Origin: Luteimicrobium xylanilyticum
GTDB taxonomy: Bacteria > Actinomycetota > Actinomycetes > Actinomycetales > Cellulomonadaceae
NCBI RefSeq assembly: GCF_009429125.1
Contig: NZ_CP045529.1
Coordinates: forward strand, 2,852,001 to 2,916,000
Length of the DNA stretch: 64,000 nt
Direction of reading: 5' to 3'
Below the pieces are notes generated by a model that was not told where the DNA came from, did no database searches, and worked only from the letters and a program-made list of their open reading frames with translations. The position numbers were made by a program, and so were the translations under genes. Below, piece by piece: positions 36,264 to 45,127 of the stretch (within the stretch, counting starts at the first letter, position 1; every line of letters begins with the position of its first letter).

Positions 36264-37661
36264 TCAGACCGCGCGGGACTCGCCGACGCGGGTGCGGTCG
36301 CGGGCGTGCCGACCCGGGGCCGCCAGGACCTGCACGGCGACGACCAGCACCACGACGACGAGCGCGATCCAGAACGCGACCGCTCCGGTCGGGTAGTGCC
36401 AGAACACGAGGACGAGCCCCCCGAGCGCCACGAGCGCGACCGTCAACAGCAGCGCGTAGCGGGCGATCCATGCCTCCCACGGCGTGGGCTCGCGGGTGAC
36501 GTCGCCTGCGTGCCCGCCCGACGCCCGCCCGACCAGCCACATGAACCCGTTGCGGACGGCCTGCGCGGCGCCGCTCGGTCCGACGAGGAAGCTCGCGAGC
36601 GCCACCACGAGGGCGACGACCAGGACGAACCGGAGGGTGCCGCGCAACGGTTGCACGACGGTGTCGAACACGACCGCCGCGGCGCTCGGCGGCAGCACGT
36701 GCGCCGGGATCGCGCCGAGGTAGACGGCCCGCCCGACGGTGATCCCGATCCCGAGGGCGATCATCCCGACCGCCGCCGCGGACGCCACGACCACGACGGC
36801 CCGGCGCCGGCGCCCCGGGGGCGCGACCCCGATGGCGGCCGCGGCGACGAGGAGCGCGATCCACGGCAGCCAGGTGGCGAGGCGGTCGAACGCGCGGGTC
36901 CAGCGTTGCGCCTTCGCGAGGTCGGAGGACTGGAACACCGTGATGGTCGTCGAGACCTGGGGGATGGTGCTGGCGAAGGTGAGCCCGCGGGCGACGAGCT
37001 GCTGCTTGACGGCGTCGACGACGGGTCCGAGGTCCAGGACGACGGCGCCGTCCCGCGTCGCGGTGAGGGCGCGGCCGCTGCCTCCGGTGAGGACCGCGAC
37101 GACGTTCGCGTGTGCCGCCCGGTTGGCCTGGACCCACAGGTTCGCGAACGCGTCGGACCGGACGAAGCGCGTGACCTGGTCGCCGACGAAGCCGTTCGCC
37201 TGGCTGGCGAGGACCGGCGCCAGCCCGACGATCGCGTCGGGCACGCGGGGCGCGTTGTCGGTGATCGCCGTGAGCGCGTCGCGCGTGAGCGTCTCGAGGT
37301 CGAGCTGCTGGACGAGCGCGTCCGTGACCTTGGACGCGACGGCGTCCTGCACGGCGGGGTCGCCGGCGAGGGGTGCGACCGTCGAGACGTAGCGGTCGGT
37401 GTCGAGGAGCTGGCTGCGCACGTAGCGCGCGCCCACCGCCGAGATCGCCAGGAGCGCGGCCAGCACGACGAGCACACCCGTCGCCGTCCAGCGGAGCCAC
37501 CCCGCGGCCCGGCCTGCCTCCCCTGCTGTCGTGCCGCCGTCGGGCACGCCCGGGCTCGGCCCGCCCGACGACGCAGCCACGGCCCGCAGGCGCGTCACCT
37601 CCGCGCGGAGAGACTCCAGCTCGGTGCGCTCGCCGTCGGTCAGCGGCGTGTTCTCGGTCAC
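36264..37661 (-). CDS. Actinobacterial multi-pass membrane protein of unknown function
   Basis: 465 aa; GTG at 37661. A short helical N-terminus (LTDGERTELESLRAEVTRLR, coiled-coil-like) precedes TM1 (about 60-82). A ~190-residue extracytoplasmic domain follows, with RYVRSQLLDTDRYVSTVAPL, DAVASKVTDALVQQL and QANRAAHANVVAVLTG. About five more helices form the C-terminal half. This layout is common in actinobacterial integral membrane proteins without an assigned role. It is 70 bp downstream of sahH on the same strand. Confidence 0.75.
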   Translation of the reverse strand: MTENTPLTDGERTELESLRAEVTRLRAVAASSGGPSPGVPDGGTTAGEAGRAAGWLRWTATGVLVVLAALLAISAVGARYVRSQLLDTDRYVSTVAPLAGDPAVQDAVASKVTDALVQQLDLETLTRDALTAITDNAPRVPDAIVGLAPVLASQANGFVGDQVTRFVRSDAFANLWVQANRAAHANVVAVLTGGSGRALTATRDGAVVLDLGPVVDAVKQQLVARGLTFASTIPQVSTTITVFQSSDLAKAQRWTRAFDRLATWLPWIALLVAAAAIGVAPPGRRRRAVVVVASAAAVGMIALGIGITVGRAVYLGAIPAHVLPPSAAAVVFDTVVQPLRGTLRFVLVVALVVALASFLVGPSGAAQAVRNGFMWLVGRASGGHAGDVTREPTPWEAWIARYALLLTVALVALGGLVLVFWHYPTGAVAFWIALVVVVLVVAVQVLAAPGRHARDRTRVGESRAV

Positions 37662-37730
37662 CCGGCCAGCGAACCAGACGGCGCGCCCGATGCGCCTCAT
37701 CCGCGCGGGATGAGGCGCATCGTGTCGCGG

Positions 37731-39299
37731 TCAGTAGCGGTAGTGGTCGGCCTTGTAGGGGCCCTCGACCGGGATGCCCAGGTAGTCGGCCTGGTCCTTC
37801 GTGAGCTCGCTGAGCCGGACCCCGAGCGCGTCGAGGTGGAGGCGGGCGACCTTCTCGTCGAGGATCTTGGGCAGGCGGTACACCTCGCGCTGGTACTGCC
37901 GGGCGCCGTCGTCCTGGGAGGACCCGGCGGCGCTGCCTGCGCCGTCGGTGAAGAGCTCGATCTGGCCGATGACCTGGTTGGAGAACGAGTTGCTCATGAC
38001 GAACGACGGGTGGCCGGTCGCGTTGCCGAGGTTGAGCAGGCGGCCCTCGGACAGCACGATGATCGAGCGCCCCGCGGCCTCGCCGTCGGGCCCGGCCTCC
38101 GTGAACGTCCACTCGTGGACCTGCGGCTTGATCTCGGTGCGCACGACACCCGGGACCTGCGCGAGACCGGCCATGTCGATCTCGTTGTCGAAGTGGCCGA
38201 TGTTCCCGACGACGGCCTTGTCCTTCATCGCGACCAGGTGCTCGGTGCGGATGACGTCCTTGTTGCCGGTCGTGGTGATGAAGAAGTCGGCCTCGCCGAC
38301 GACGTCCTCGAGCCGTGCGACCTGGTAGCCGTCCATCGCGGCCTGCAGGGCGCAGATCGGATCGATCTCGGAGACGATGACGCGCGCGCCCTGCCCGCGG
38401 AACGCCTCGGCCGCGCCCTTGCCGACGTCGCCGTAGCCCGCGACGAACGCCACCTTGCCGCCGATGAGGATGTCGGTGGCGCGGTTGATGCCGTCGGGCA
38501 GGGAGTGGCGGATGCCGTACTTGTTGTCGAACTTCGACTTCGTGACGGAGTCGTTGACGTTGATCGCGGGGAACAGGAGCTGGCCCTGCTCGGCGAGCTG
38601 GTAGAGGCGGTGGACGCCGGTCGTGGTCTCCTCGGTGACGCCGAGGAGGCTCTCCGCGACGGTCGTCCAGCGCAGCGGGTCGGCCTCGAGGGCGCGGCGC
38701 AGCACGGCGCGGACGACGTTCGCCTCCTCCGAGTGGTCGGGCTCGCCGGGGCGCGTGTCGGCCGGGACGGCGCCCGCGCGCTCGTACGCGACGCCCTCGT
38801 GCACGAGGAGGGTCGCGTCCCCGCCGTCGTCGAGGATCATGTTGGGGCCCTGCACGGTGCCGTCCTCCGACGGCCACACGAGGATCTGCTCCGTGCAGTC
38901 CCAGTACTCGGGCAGCGACTCGCCCTTCCAGGCGAACACGGGCACACCCTGCGGGTCCTCGGGTGTCCCCTCCGGCCCGACGACGATCGCCGCCGCGGCC
39001 TCGTCCTGCGTGGAGAAGATGTTGCAGCTCGCCCAGCGCACCTCGGCACCGAGCGCGGTGAGGGTCTCGATGAGGACGGCGGTCTGGACCGTCATGTGCA
39101 GCGAGCCGGCGATGCGGGCGCCCGCGAGCGGCTGCGTGGGACCGAACTCCTCGCGCAGGGCCATGAGGCCGGGCATCTCGTGCTCGGCGAGGCGGATCTG
39201 GTGGCGGCCCGACTCGGCGAGCGCCAGGCTGCGGACCTTGTAGCGGCCGGGGATCTCGTCGAACCCGGTCGCCCCAGCGGACGAAGCGTTCTCGGACAT
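37731..39299 (-). CDS. ahcY: Adenosylhomocysteinase
   Basis: 522 aa; ATG at 39299 with AAGGAG 6 nt upstream. The enzyme reversibly cleaves S-adenosyl-homocysteine to adenosine and homocysteine, relieving methyltransferase inhibition; it uses tightly bound NAD. Seen: [40 protein letters not shown] site [32 protein letters not shown] and the C-terminal clamp [10 protein letters not shown]. An insertion of roughly 14 residues rich in Gly/Ala/Ser/Asp ([20 protein letters not shown]) replaces the short loop before VYRLPK and makes it longer than the usual ~490 aa. An N-terminal extension through the upstream repeats is rejected. Confidence 0.96.
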   Translation of the reverse strand: MSENASSAGATGFDEIPGRYKVRSLALAESGRHQIRLAEHEMPGLMALREEFGPTQPLAGARIAGSLHMTVQTAVLIETLTALGAEVRWASCNIFSTQDEAAAAIVVGPEGTPEDPQGVPVFAWKGESLPEYWDCTEQILVWPSEDGTVQGPNMILDDGGDATLLVHEGVAYERAGAVPADTRPGEPDHSEEANVVRAVLRRALEADPLRWTTVAESLLGVTEETTTGVHRLYQLAEQGQLLFPAINVNDSVTKSKFDNKYGIRHSLPDGINRATDILIGGKVAFVAGYGDVGKGAAEAFRGQGARVIVSEIDPICALQAAMDGYQVARLEDVVGEADFFITTTGNKDVIRTEHLVAMKDKAVVGNIGHFDNEIDMAGLAQVPGVVRTEIKPQVHEWTFTEAGPDGEAAGRSIIVLSEGRLLNLGNATGHPSFVMSNSFSNQVIGQIELFTDGAGSAAGSSQDDGARQYQREVYRLPKILDEKVARLHLDALGVRLSELTKDQADYLGIPVEGPYKADHYRY

Positions 39300-39378
39300 G
39301 CGTGCTCCTTGGACTCGTGCGCTGGGGGCTCCCGTCCGCGCGGGGTGGACGCCGCCTGGCGGGCGGCGGATCACGTCC

Positions 39379-39384
39379 AGGGTA
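39379..39384 (-). promoter_or_regulatory. Candidate -10 of ahcY, next to the repeat array
   Basis: On the minus strand TACCCT sits about 80 nt before the ATG. With a 17-bp spacer the -35 would fall in the first copy of the upstream repeat array (39393-39407), so array occupancy could affect ahcY. No -35 consensus is evident. Confidence 0.35.
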
Positions 39385-39392
39385 GTCGGGCC

Positions 39393-39470
39393 CGCCGAGT
39401 GCGACGCTCCGTCCGCCGAGTGCGACGCGAGCTTCGCCGAGTGCGACGCCCCGCCCGCCGAGTGCGACGC
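39393..39470. repeat. Left iteron array: four perfect copies of a 15-nt element every 21 bp
   Basis: CGCCGAGTGCGACGC starts at 39393, 39414, 39435 and 39456. All four copies are identical and the 6-nt spacers differ (TCCGTC, GAGCTT, CCCGCC). The 21-bp period equals two helical turns, so all copies face the same side of the DNA. It lies between ahcY and the orphan DUF559 gene. Confidence 0.95.
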
Positions 39471-39544
39471 ACAGTCCCGCGCCGGACGCCGTCGTGCACA
39501 GGGCGCGGTCGCACCACGACGCACGCCGGACGCCCGACGCCACC

Positions 39545-40453
39545 ATGCAGCGCATGAGACGACCTCTCACTCTCCCGACCTCCCGGATCGCAGGCGACCC
39601 CGATCGCGAGATCCTCCTGCCCGACTCGACGCCCGCCGTCCCTGGCGCCGCGAAGATGTCGTACGTCTTCGCCGCGCGCCTCCGTGCAGCCCGCACGCTC
39701 CTCCCGGACGACGCCGTCCTTCATGGCGACACGGCCCTGTGGGTGCACGGCGTCGACTGGTTCACGGAGGACGACAGCCCGATCGACGTCGCATTCCTCC
39801 GGCCCGACCGGATCCGCCGACGCCCGCACCTGCGGGTTCGCGCCCGTTCGTTCCACCGCGACGACGTCGTCGACTCGCCGTGGGGTCCCGTGACCTCGGT
39901 CGAGCGGACGGCATACGACATCGCCCGCGACCCACTCGTCCACCGTTCGGTCCCCCGGCTCGATGCACTCGCCCGGGCGACGGACCCGCTCACGAGCGTC
40001 CGGCGCACGCCACGCCCCGGAGTCGTCGTCCCGTCGCCTTGTGGCATCGACCTCGACGGCGTGCAGGCCGTCGTCGACCGGAACCCGGGTGCGCGGTGGA
40101 TCCGCCGTGTCCACGAGACGCTCGCACTCATGGACGGTGGGGCCGAGTCGCCACCGGAGTCGCAGCTCCGCCTCGTCGTGGTGACGGCCGGCTTCCCGAG
40201 GCTCGAGACACAGATCGAGGTGTTCGACGGCGCACGCTTCGTCGCACGGCTCGACATGGGTTGGCGCGAGCACAAGATCGGGATCGAGTACGACGGCGAG
40301 TATCACCTCCTCGAAGCCCAGGCCTCGAAGGATGCGGTGCGCGCGGACGATGTGCGCTCGTGCGACTGGCGACTCGCACAGGTCGACAAGGAAAGACTCG
40401 CCGACGAAGGCGAGCTGCTGCAGAGCCTCCGTCGTCTGCGTCGCGATACCTGA
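39545..40453 (+). CDS. Orphan DUF559/Vsr-like endonuclease-fold protein between iteron arrays
   Basis: 302 aa from ATG 39545 (a second ATG at 39554 is equally possible; neither has a ribosome site). N-terminal part: [20 protein letters not shown] and [14 protein letters not shown], an AbiEi-like helical region also seen in solitary DUF559 proteins. C-terminal part (about 225-300): [20 protein letters not shown], then [20 protein letters not shown] and LAQVDKERL. This follows the D-x(n)-E-x-D plan of Vsr/PD-(D/E)xK folds (Asp in LDMGW, Glu/Asp in IEYDGE). Nuclease activity is not proven. Wobble GC is somewhat lower than in the neighbours. The right array begins one nt after the stop. Confidence 0.7.
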   Translation: MQRMRRPLTLPTSRIAGDPDREILLPDSTPAVPGAAKMSYVFAARLRAARTLLPDDAVLHGDTALWVHGVDWFTEDDSPIDVAFLRPDRIRRRPHLRVRARSFHRDDVVDSPWGPVTSVERTAYDIARDPLVHRSVPRLDALARATDPLTSVRRTPRPGVVVPSPCGIDLDGVQAVVDRNPGARWIRRVHETLALMDGGAESPPESQLRLVVVTAGFPRLETQIEVFDGARFVARLDMGWREHKIGIEYDGEYHLLEAQASKDAVRADDVRSCDWRLAQVDKERLADEGELLQSLRRLRRDT

Positions 40454-40454
40454 C

Positions 40455-40567
40455 CGCCGAGTGCGACGCTCCGTTCACCGAGTGCGACGTCGTCGCACTC
40501 GGCGAACCCGACGTCACACTCGGCGAACCCGGCGTCACACTCGGCGAACCCGGCGTCGCACTCGGCG
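40455..40567. repeat. Right iteron array: two direct then four inverted copies of the 15-nt element
   Basis: Direct copies lie at 40455-40469 (perfect) and 40476-40490 (two changes). Inverted copies (GCGTCGCACTCGGCG) start at 40490, 40511, 40532 and 40553; the last is perfect and the others differ at one or two bases. Starts are 21 bp apart within each orientation. The three spacers between inverted copies are all AACCCG, unlike the varied left spacers. The direct/inverted junction makes a palindrome at 40483-40498. Confidence 0.95.
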
Positions 40568-40579
40568 CGGGCCGCGTAG

Positions 40580-40621
40580 CAATCGAACGCGCGAGCGCGC
40601 GCCCGCGCGCGATACCGATTG
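40580..40621. other. Imperfect hairpin with alternating CG tract
   Basis: CAATCG (40580-40585) and CGATTG (40616-40621) flank a tract of alternating C and G (about 40587-40611) that can fold on itself or adopt Z-DNA. It follows the right array directly and may end transcription of the DUF559 gene. Confidence 0.4.
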
Positions 40622-40910
40622 TTGACCGAGATCGCAACGTCACAATGGCATAACAACCCGGGATCGGCTCTCAGCCGCACCATTCCGCGGATCATGCCCG
40701 GCCGATCCGGGGTGATCGGGCCTTGATTGCCCCCGGCGAGTTCGAGATTCTTCCTGCATTTTGGCAAGGTGGAACGTCGGCATGGCGCCGGGTCCACCGG
40801 GACCCCGGCCCTCGCCCTGCGGGTCTCGCCGCGCCTCGGCGCGCGACCTGCGGGTCGCTGGGGGCCGTGCACAGCGCCGCCGCACAGAACCTGACGGAGG
40901 TGGAAGTCGC

Positions 40911-42068
40911 ATGAGTGCGACCACAGCCCGGACCACCGGGACCCAGTCCCCCGCGGTCCGGGTCGAGAACGTCTACAAGGTCTTCGGCCGCCGCGCCCAG
41001 AAGGCGGTCCGCCGGCTCGAGGAGGGCGCGAGCCGCGACGCGGTCAAGGACCTCGGCACCGCCGCGGTCATCGACGTGAGCTTCGACGTGGCCCCCGGCG
41101 AGATCTTCGTCGTGATGGGCCTGTCGGGCTCGGGCAAGTCGACCCTGATCCGCATGATCAACGGGCTGTGGACGCCGACCGCGGGTCACGTCCGTCTCGG
41201 CGGCGACGACCTCACCGCGGTGAGCGGCGCCCGCCTGCGCGAGCTGCGCCGGAGCCGGGTCTCTATGGTGTTCCAGCACTTCGCGCTGCTCCCCCACCGG
41301 ACCGTCCTCGAGAACGCCGCGTACCCCCTCGAGATCCAGGGCGTCGACAAGGCGGAGCGTCGTGAGCGCGCCGCCAAGGCGCTCGACCTCGTCGGCCTCG
41401 AGGGCTGGCACGACTCGCTGCCCTCACAGCTCTCGGGCGGCATGCGCCAGCGTGTCGGCCTGGCCCGCGCGCTCGCCGCCGACACCGACGTCCTGCTCAT
41501 GGACGAGGCGTTCTCGGCGCTCGACCCGCTGATCCGCCGCGAGATGCAGGAGCAGCTCATCGAGCTGCAGCGCACCCTCGGCAAGACGATCGTCTTCATC
41601 ACCCACGACCTCAACGAGGCCATGCACCTCGGCGACCGCATCGCCGTGATGCGCGACGGCCGCGTCGTCCAGATCGGCACGCCGGAGCAGATCCTGTCCG
41701 AGCCCGCCGACGACTACGTCGCCCAGTTCGTGAACGACGTCGACCGCACCCGCGTCCTCACCGCGGGCTCCGTCATGACGCCCACCGGCGAGCCCGGATC
41801 GCCCGCCGGCGTCGCCGCCGCCCCCACGCCCGACGGCGTCCCCGTGGTCGCGGAGGACACCCCCCTCGCCGACCTGTTCGCCCCCGCGGCCGAGAGCGAC
41901 GTCCCGCTCACGGTGCACGACGACGCAGGTCACGTCGTCGGGCACATCGACCGCGAGGCGCTGCTCGAGGCGATGGTCCCGGAGCAGGGCACAGCCCCCG
42001 ACCTGGAGGGCGTCGAGGACGGCGCCCCCGTCGAAGCGGCCGCCACGACGGAAGGAGCAGCCCGATGA
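40911..42068 (+). CDS. proV: Glycine betaine/choline-type ABC transporter ATPase
   Basis: 385 aa; ATG at 40911 with GGAGGTGGAAG upstream. Seen: Walker [10 protein letters not shown] (70-78), Q-loop VFQHFALLPHRTV, signature LSGGMRQRVGLARALA, Walker B DVLLMDEAFSALDPL and switch His in FITHDLNEAMHLGDRI. The extended N-terminus (VFGRRAQKAVRRLEEGASRD) is typical of ProV/OpuAA. The C-terminal region after VNDVDRTRVLTAGSVM corresponds to the CBS tail, here shortened and Pro/Ala-rich with VVGHIDREALLEAM. It energises uptake of osmoprotectants. The next gene overlaps by 4 nt. Confidence 0.93.
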   Translation: MSATTARTTGTQSPAVRVENVYKVFGRRAQKAVRRLEEGASRDAVKDLGTAAVIDVSFDVAPGEIFVVMGLSGSGKSTLIRMINGLWTPTAGHVRLGGDDLTAVSGARLRELRRSRVSMVFQHFALLPHRTVLENAAYPLEIQGVDKAERRERAAKALDLVGLEGWHDSLPSQLSGGMRQRVGLARALAADTDVLLMDEAFSALDPLIRREMQEQLIELQRTLGKTIVFITHDLNEAMHLGDRIAVMRDGRVVQIGTPEQILSEPADDYVAQFVNDVDRTRVLTAGSVMTPTGEPGSPAGVAAAPTPDGVPVVAEDTPLADLFAPAAESDVPLTVHDDAGHVVGHIDREALLEAMVPEQGTAPDLEGVEDGAPVEAAATTEGAAR

Positions 42069-42979
42069 TCACCGCAGCACTCTCCGCCGCGACGCTGGCC
42101 GTGAACGACGAGACCGGCACCCTGGTCCCGCGGATCGACCTCGGCGAGTGGGTCAACAGCTTCGTCGACTGGCTGACCACGAGCTTCACGGGCTTCTTCG
42201 ACGCGATCAAGAACGCGCTCCAGGGCGCGTACGACGCCGTCGACTGGGTGTTCTCGACCCCGCCGTTCTGGGCCGTCGCACTCGTGCTCGCGCTCCTCGC
42301 CACGTGGGCGAAGTCCTGGCGGCTCGGGCTCACCGTCCTCGTCGGGCTCGTGGTCATCGCGGGCGTCGACCAGTGGGACCACGCGATGGACACCCTGTCC
42401 CTCGTGCTCGTCTCAGCGGTGATCGCGCTGATCATCGCGATACCGCTCGGCATCTGGGCGGCACGCAACGACCACGTGTCGCGCGTCGTCCGACCCGTCC
42501 TGGACCTCCTCCAGACCATGCCGGCGTTCGTCTACCTGATCCCGACGGTCATCATCTTCCTCACCGGCGCCGTCCCGGGCATCGTCGCGACCGTGCTGTT
42601 CGCGCTCGCCCCGGGGGTCCGGTTCACCGAGCTCGGCATCCGGCAGGTCGACTCGGAGGTCGTCGAGGCCGGCCGCGCGTTCGGCGCCACCGACCGCCGC
42701 ATCCTTCGCCAGATCCAGGTGCCGCTCGCGCTGCCCACGATCATGGCCGGGGTCAACCAGGTCATCATGCTGTCGCTCTCGATGGTGGTCGTCGCCGGCA
42801 TGGTCGGCGCCGGCGGCCTCGGCGGCGACGTCGTCTCCGCGCTGCAGCAGATCGACGTCGGGCTCGGCTTCGAGGCCGGCCTGTCCGTCGTGATCCTCGC
42901 GATCTTCCTCGACCGCGTGACGTCGGCGCTCGCCGGCCGCGCACCCGTCTCCCGGGCGCTGGCCAAGGTCCGCGCCTGA
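42065..42979 (+). CDS. proW: Glycine betaine/choline ABC transporter permease
   Basis: 304 aa; ATG at 42065 overlapping the ATPase stop. An N-terminal amphipathic region (DLGEWVNSFVDWLTTSFTGF) is followed by about seven membrane helices. The EAA-type coupling loop is EVVEAGRAFGATDRRILRQI. VLDLLQTMPAFVYLIPTVIIF is the family's hallmark. One permease subunit dimerises in the OpuA/ProU type. It is followed by a hairpin before the binding-protein gene. Confidence 0.93.
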   Translation: MITAALSAATLAVNDETGTLVPRIDLGEWVNSFVDWLTTSFTGFFDAIKNALQGAYDAVDWVFSTPPFWAVALVLALLATWAKSWRLGLTVLVGLVVIAGVDQWDHAMDTLSLVLVSAVIALIIAIPLGIWAARNDHVSRVVRPVLDLLQTMPAFVYLIPTVIIFLTGAVPGIVATVLFALAPGVRFTELGIRQVDSEVVEAGRAFGATDRRILRQIQVPLALPTIMAGVNQVIMLSLSMVVVAGMVGAGGLGGDVVSALQQIDVGLGFEAGLSVVILAIFLDRVTSALAGRAPVSRALAKVRA

Positions 42980-42986
42980 CCCGGGC

Positions 42987-43018
42987 TGCGCCGTCGGGCA
43001 CGCCCGCCCGACGGCGCA
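42987..43018 (+). terminator. Intercistronic hairpin between permease and binding protein
   Basis: TGCGCCGTCGGG (42987-42998) pairs perfectly with 43007-43018 across an 8-nt loop. It sits inside the operon, so it may attenuate read-through or protect the binding-protein mRNA 3' segment and allow unequal expression. Confidence 0.65.
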
Positions 43019-43098
43019 CCCACCTTTCCCCGTCCGGCCGACCACGGCCGGTCCCCGACCCAGGTAGGCGCGAGCCTGCCGAAGGAAGGACAACCCTG

Positions 43099-44043
43099 AT
43101 GTTCACCGCACGCCGCACCCGCTACGCCGCGGCCACCGTCGCCGTCTCCGCCCTCGCGTTCAGCGTGGCCGCCTGCTCGTCCGACGACGACGCGTCCGGC
43201 TCCGGCAAGTCCGGGTCGAGCGACAAGACGATCTCGATCGCGCTCCCGCCCGCTGGCTGGGACGAGGGCACGGCCGCCTCGTACGTCATCAAGAAGATCC
43301 TCACCGACCAGGGCTACACGGTGAAGACGCAGTCCGCCGACCTCGGGATCATCTTCACCGGCCTCGCCGGCGGCAGCTACGACATCTACGCCGACACCTG
43401 GCTCCCGACGACGCACGCCGCCTACCTGAAGAAGTACGGCAGCAAGATCGAGGACATGGGCACCTGGTACGACAACGCCAAGCTCACGATCGCCGTCAAC
43501 GAGGACTCGCCGGCCAAGTCGATCGCGGACCTCAAGAAGTACGCGAAGGACTACGACAACAAGCTCGTCGGGATCGAGGCCGGCGCCGGTGAGACCGGGG
43601 TCGTGAAGAACGACATGCTCCCGGGCTACGGGCTCGAGGACCTCCAGTTCCAGACCTCGTCGACGTCCGCGATGCTCGCGTCCCTCAAGAGCGCGGAGCA
43701 GAGCGGCAAGAACATCGCCGTGACCCTGTGGCGTCCGCACTGGGCGTACACCCAGTTCAAGATCCGCGACCTCGAGGACCCGAAGGGCCTCATGGGCGAC
43801 GCCGAGCAGATCCACGCCTACGCGCACAAGGGCTTCTCCGCCGAGCACCCGGACATCGCGAAGTGGATGAAGAACTTCAAGCTCACCGACAAGCAGATCG
43901 GTGAGATCGAGAACCTCATGCGCAACGACGACCAGTACAAGGACAAGCCCGAGGCTGCCGTCGACGCGTGGCTCCAGAAGAACCCCGACTTCATCTCCAG
44001 CGTGACCGGTGGCTCCGGCGCCACGGAGACGTCCGGCTCCTGA
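43099..44043 (+). CDS. Glycine betaine/choline-binding lipoprotein
   Basis: 314 aa; ATG at 43099, with GAAGGAAGGA upstream. A lipoprotein signal ends in VAAC (Cys26), followed by an acidic/Ser linker. The OpuAC-type domain includes ISIALPPAGWDEGTAASYVI, IYADTWLPTTHAAYLKKYG and VTLWRPHWAYTQFKIRDLED. The Trp/Tyr-rich motifs match the aromatic cage that binds quaternary ammonium groups. It hands ligand to the permease. Its stop precedes a strong terminator. Confidence 0.93.
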   Translation: MFTARRTRYAAATVAVSALAFSVAACSSDDDASGSGKSGSSDKTISIALPPAGWDEGTAASYVIKKILTDQGYTVKTQSADLGIIFTGLAGGSYDIYADTWLPTTHAAYLKKYGSKIEDMGTWYDNAKLTIAVNEDSPAKSIADLKKYAKDYDNKLVGIEAGAGETGVVKNDMLPGYGLEDLQFQTSSTSAMLASLKSAEQSGKNIAVTLWRPHWAYTQFKIRDLEDPKGLMGDAEQIHAYAHKGFSAEHPDIAKWMKNFKLTDKQIGEIENLMRNDDQYKDKPEAAVDAWLQKNPDFISSVTGGSGATETSGS

Positions 44044-44065
44044 GCCCTCCCCCTGCACGACGGCG

Positions 44066-44099
44066 CGAAGGCCGGCACCCGAACAGGTGCCGGCCTTCG
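44066..44099. terminator. Bidirectional terminator after the betaine transporter operon
   Basis: CGAAGGCCGGCACC (44066-44079) pairs with 44086-44099, 14 bp with a 6-nt loop. It lies between the binding-protein gene and the convergent sunset-domain gene. Confidence 0.85.
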
Positions 44100-44138
44100 C
44101 CGTGCCTGCGGCATGCGCAGGCTGAGGACCCTCTCGGG

Positions 44139-45077
44139 TCAGCCGTTCTTGGAGGCGCGGTAGCCAGCTGCCTCGGCAGCAGCGCGCGTCGTGAAGCAGA
44201 TCTCCGGCTTGGTGCGGCTGTACCAGCGACCTCCCGGCACGTGGTAGATGCCGCTGTCGGCGTTGCCCTTGATGGGCGCCCAGCTCGGGCAGTTCCACTC
44301 GCTGATCGGCGCGGTGTGGTTGGGCCGCTTGCCCTTCTTGATGACGAGCTTCTGGGTGAGCGACTTCGACTTGGTCTTCGACCAGACCTTCCTGGTCGTC
44401 GTCTGCTTGGCCTTGTACGTCTTCTTCAGGTCGTCGCCAGGGTTCAGGGTGGCACTGAAAGGCTTACCCACCTGCGGGACGACGCGCGTCGTGAGCTCGT
44501 CGAGGTTGTCGCCAAAGCCGTAGTACGTGCCGTCCCCCATGTCGACGAGCGTCATCGACTCCTTGCGGGCTCCGTCGAAGCGGGACGACGTGCACGTCGC
44601 AACGAGGTCGCCGTAGCCATCGTCGAATCTCACCGTGCTCGCATTGCAGGTCACAGTGACGTCGGTCCCGAACGCGACGCCAACCTTCTTCTTCGTGACG
44701 GTCTTGGTCGTCGTCTTGAGCTTGTACGTCTTGTAGGTGACCTTCGTCGTCACCTTGTACGTGCCCGCCTTGAGCTTCACGGACTTCTTCTTCTTCGCGA
44801 CGGTCTTCTTGCCGTGCTTCACGGTGAGCGTCTTCGACTTCACCGAGACCTTGCCCGACGCCGTCACGCGCGGCTTGATCGTCGTCTTGCCCTTGTAGGG
44901 GGCGCGCTTCGAGGCGATCTTCTTGATCGTGACCTTGGTCGGCGTCACCTTGGCCGCATGAACGGCGACGCTTGCGTGGACGGGTGCTGCCTGGGCGGAC
45001 GTCGCGACGACGGCAGAGCCGGACACGAGGAGGCCGCCGACGAGGGCCGTGGCGAGCAGGGAACGGAGGGAACGCAT
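44139..45077 (-). CDS. Secreted sunset-domain protein with Lys/Thr-rich repeats
   Basis: 312 aa; ATG at 45077 with AGGAG 6-7 nt upstream. The signal peptide ends at AQA-A (about 30/31). The next ~110 residues are a beta-type Lys/Thr-rich region (KTTIKPRVTASGKVSVKSKT; GTYKVTTKVTYKTYKLKTT). A cysteine pair occurs in VTVTCNASTVRFDDGYGDLV and CTSSRFDG. The C-terminus is the sunset domain: WAPIKGNADSGIYHVPGG, then WYSRTKPEICF and AAEAAGYRAS. The domain caps many actinobacterial surface or nuclease proteins; its ligand is unknown. A promoter and the 14-nt motif lie upstream. Confidence 0.87.
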   Translation of the reverse strand: MRSLRSLLATALVGGLLVSGSAVVATSAQAAPVHASVAVHAAKVTPTKVTIKKIASKRAPYKGKTTIKPRVTASGKVSVKSKTLTVKHGKKTVAKKKKSVKLKAGTYKVTTKVTYKTYKLKTTTKTVTKKKVGVAFGTDVTVTCNASTVRFDDGYGDLVATCTSSRFDGARKESMTLVDMGDGTYYGFGDNLDELTTRVVPQVGKPFSATLNPGDDLKKTYKAKQTTTRKVWSKTKSKSLTQKLVIKKGKRPNHTAPISEWNCPSWAPIKGNADSGIYHVPGGRWYSRTKPEICFTTRAAAEAAGYRASKNG

Positions 45078-45127
45078 CGGGACTCCTGGGGCACGCGGCG
45101 CAAGGCCTGCGACTGACGAGACGGCTG

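Noticed and set aside
39300-39392. SAH riboswitch upstream of ahcY
   Set aside because: The leader does not show the conserved SAH-riboswitch core sequence.
39300-39524. N-terminal extension of ahcY through the left array (A-S-H-S-A heptads)
   Set aside because: The conserved SahH start with AAGGAG upstream is at 39299; the extension is translated repeat DNA.
39393-40567. CRISPR array
   Set aside because: Repeat of 15 nt with 6-nt spacers, constant spacers in the right array and no cas genes; this is an iteron-type array, not CRISPR.
39393-40567. IS element with terminal inverted repeats
   Set aside because: No transposase; the array repeats are not single matched ends and no target-site duplication is seen. 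A cassette or regulatory role is kept as an open finding instead.
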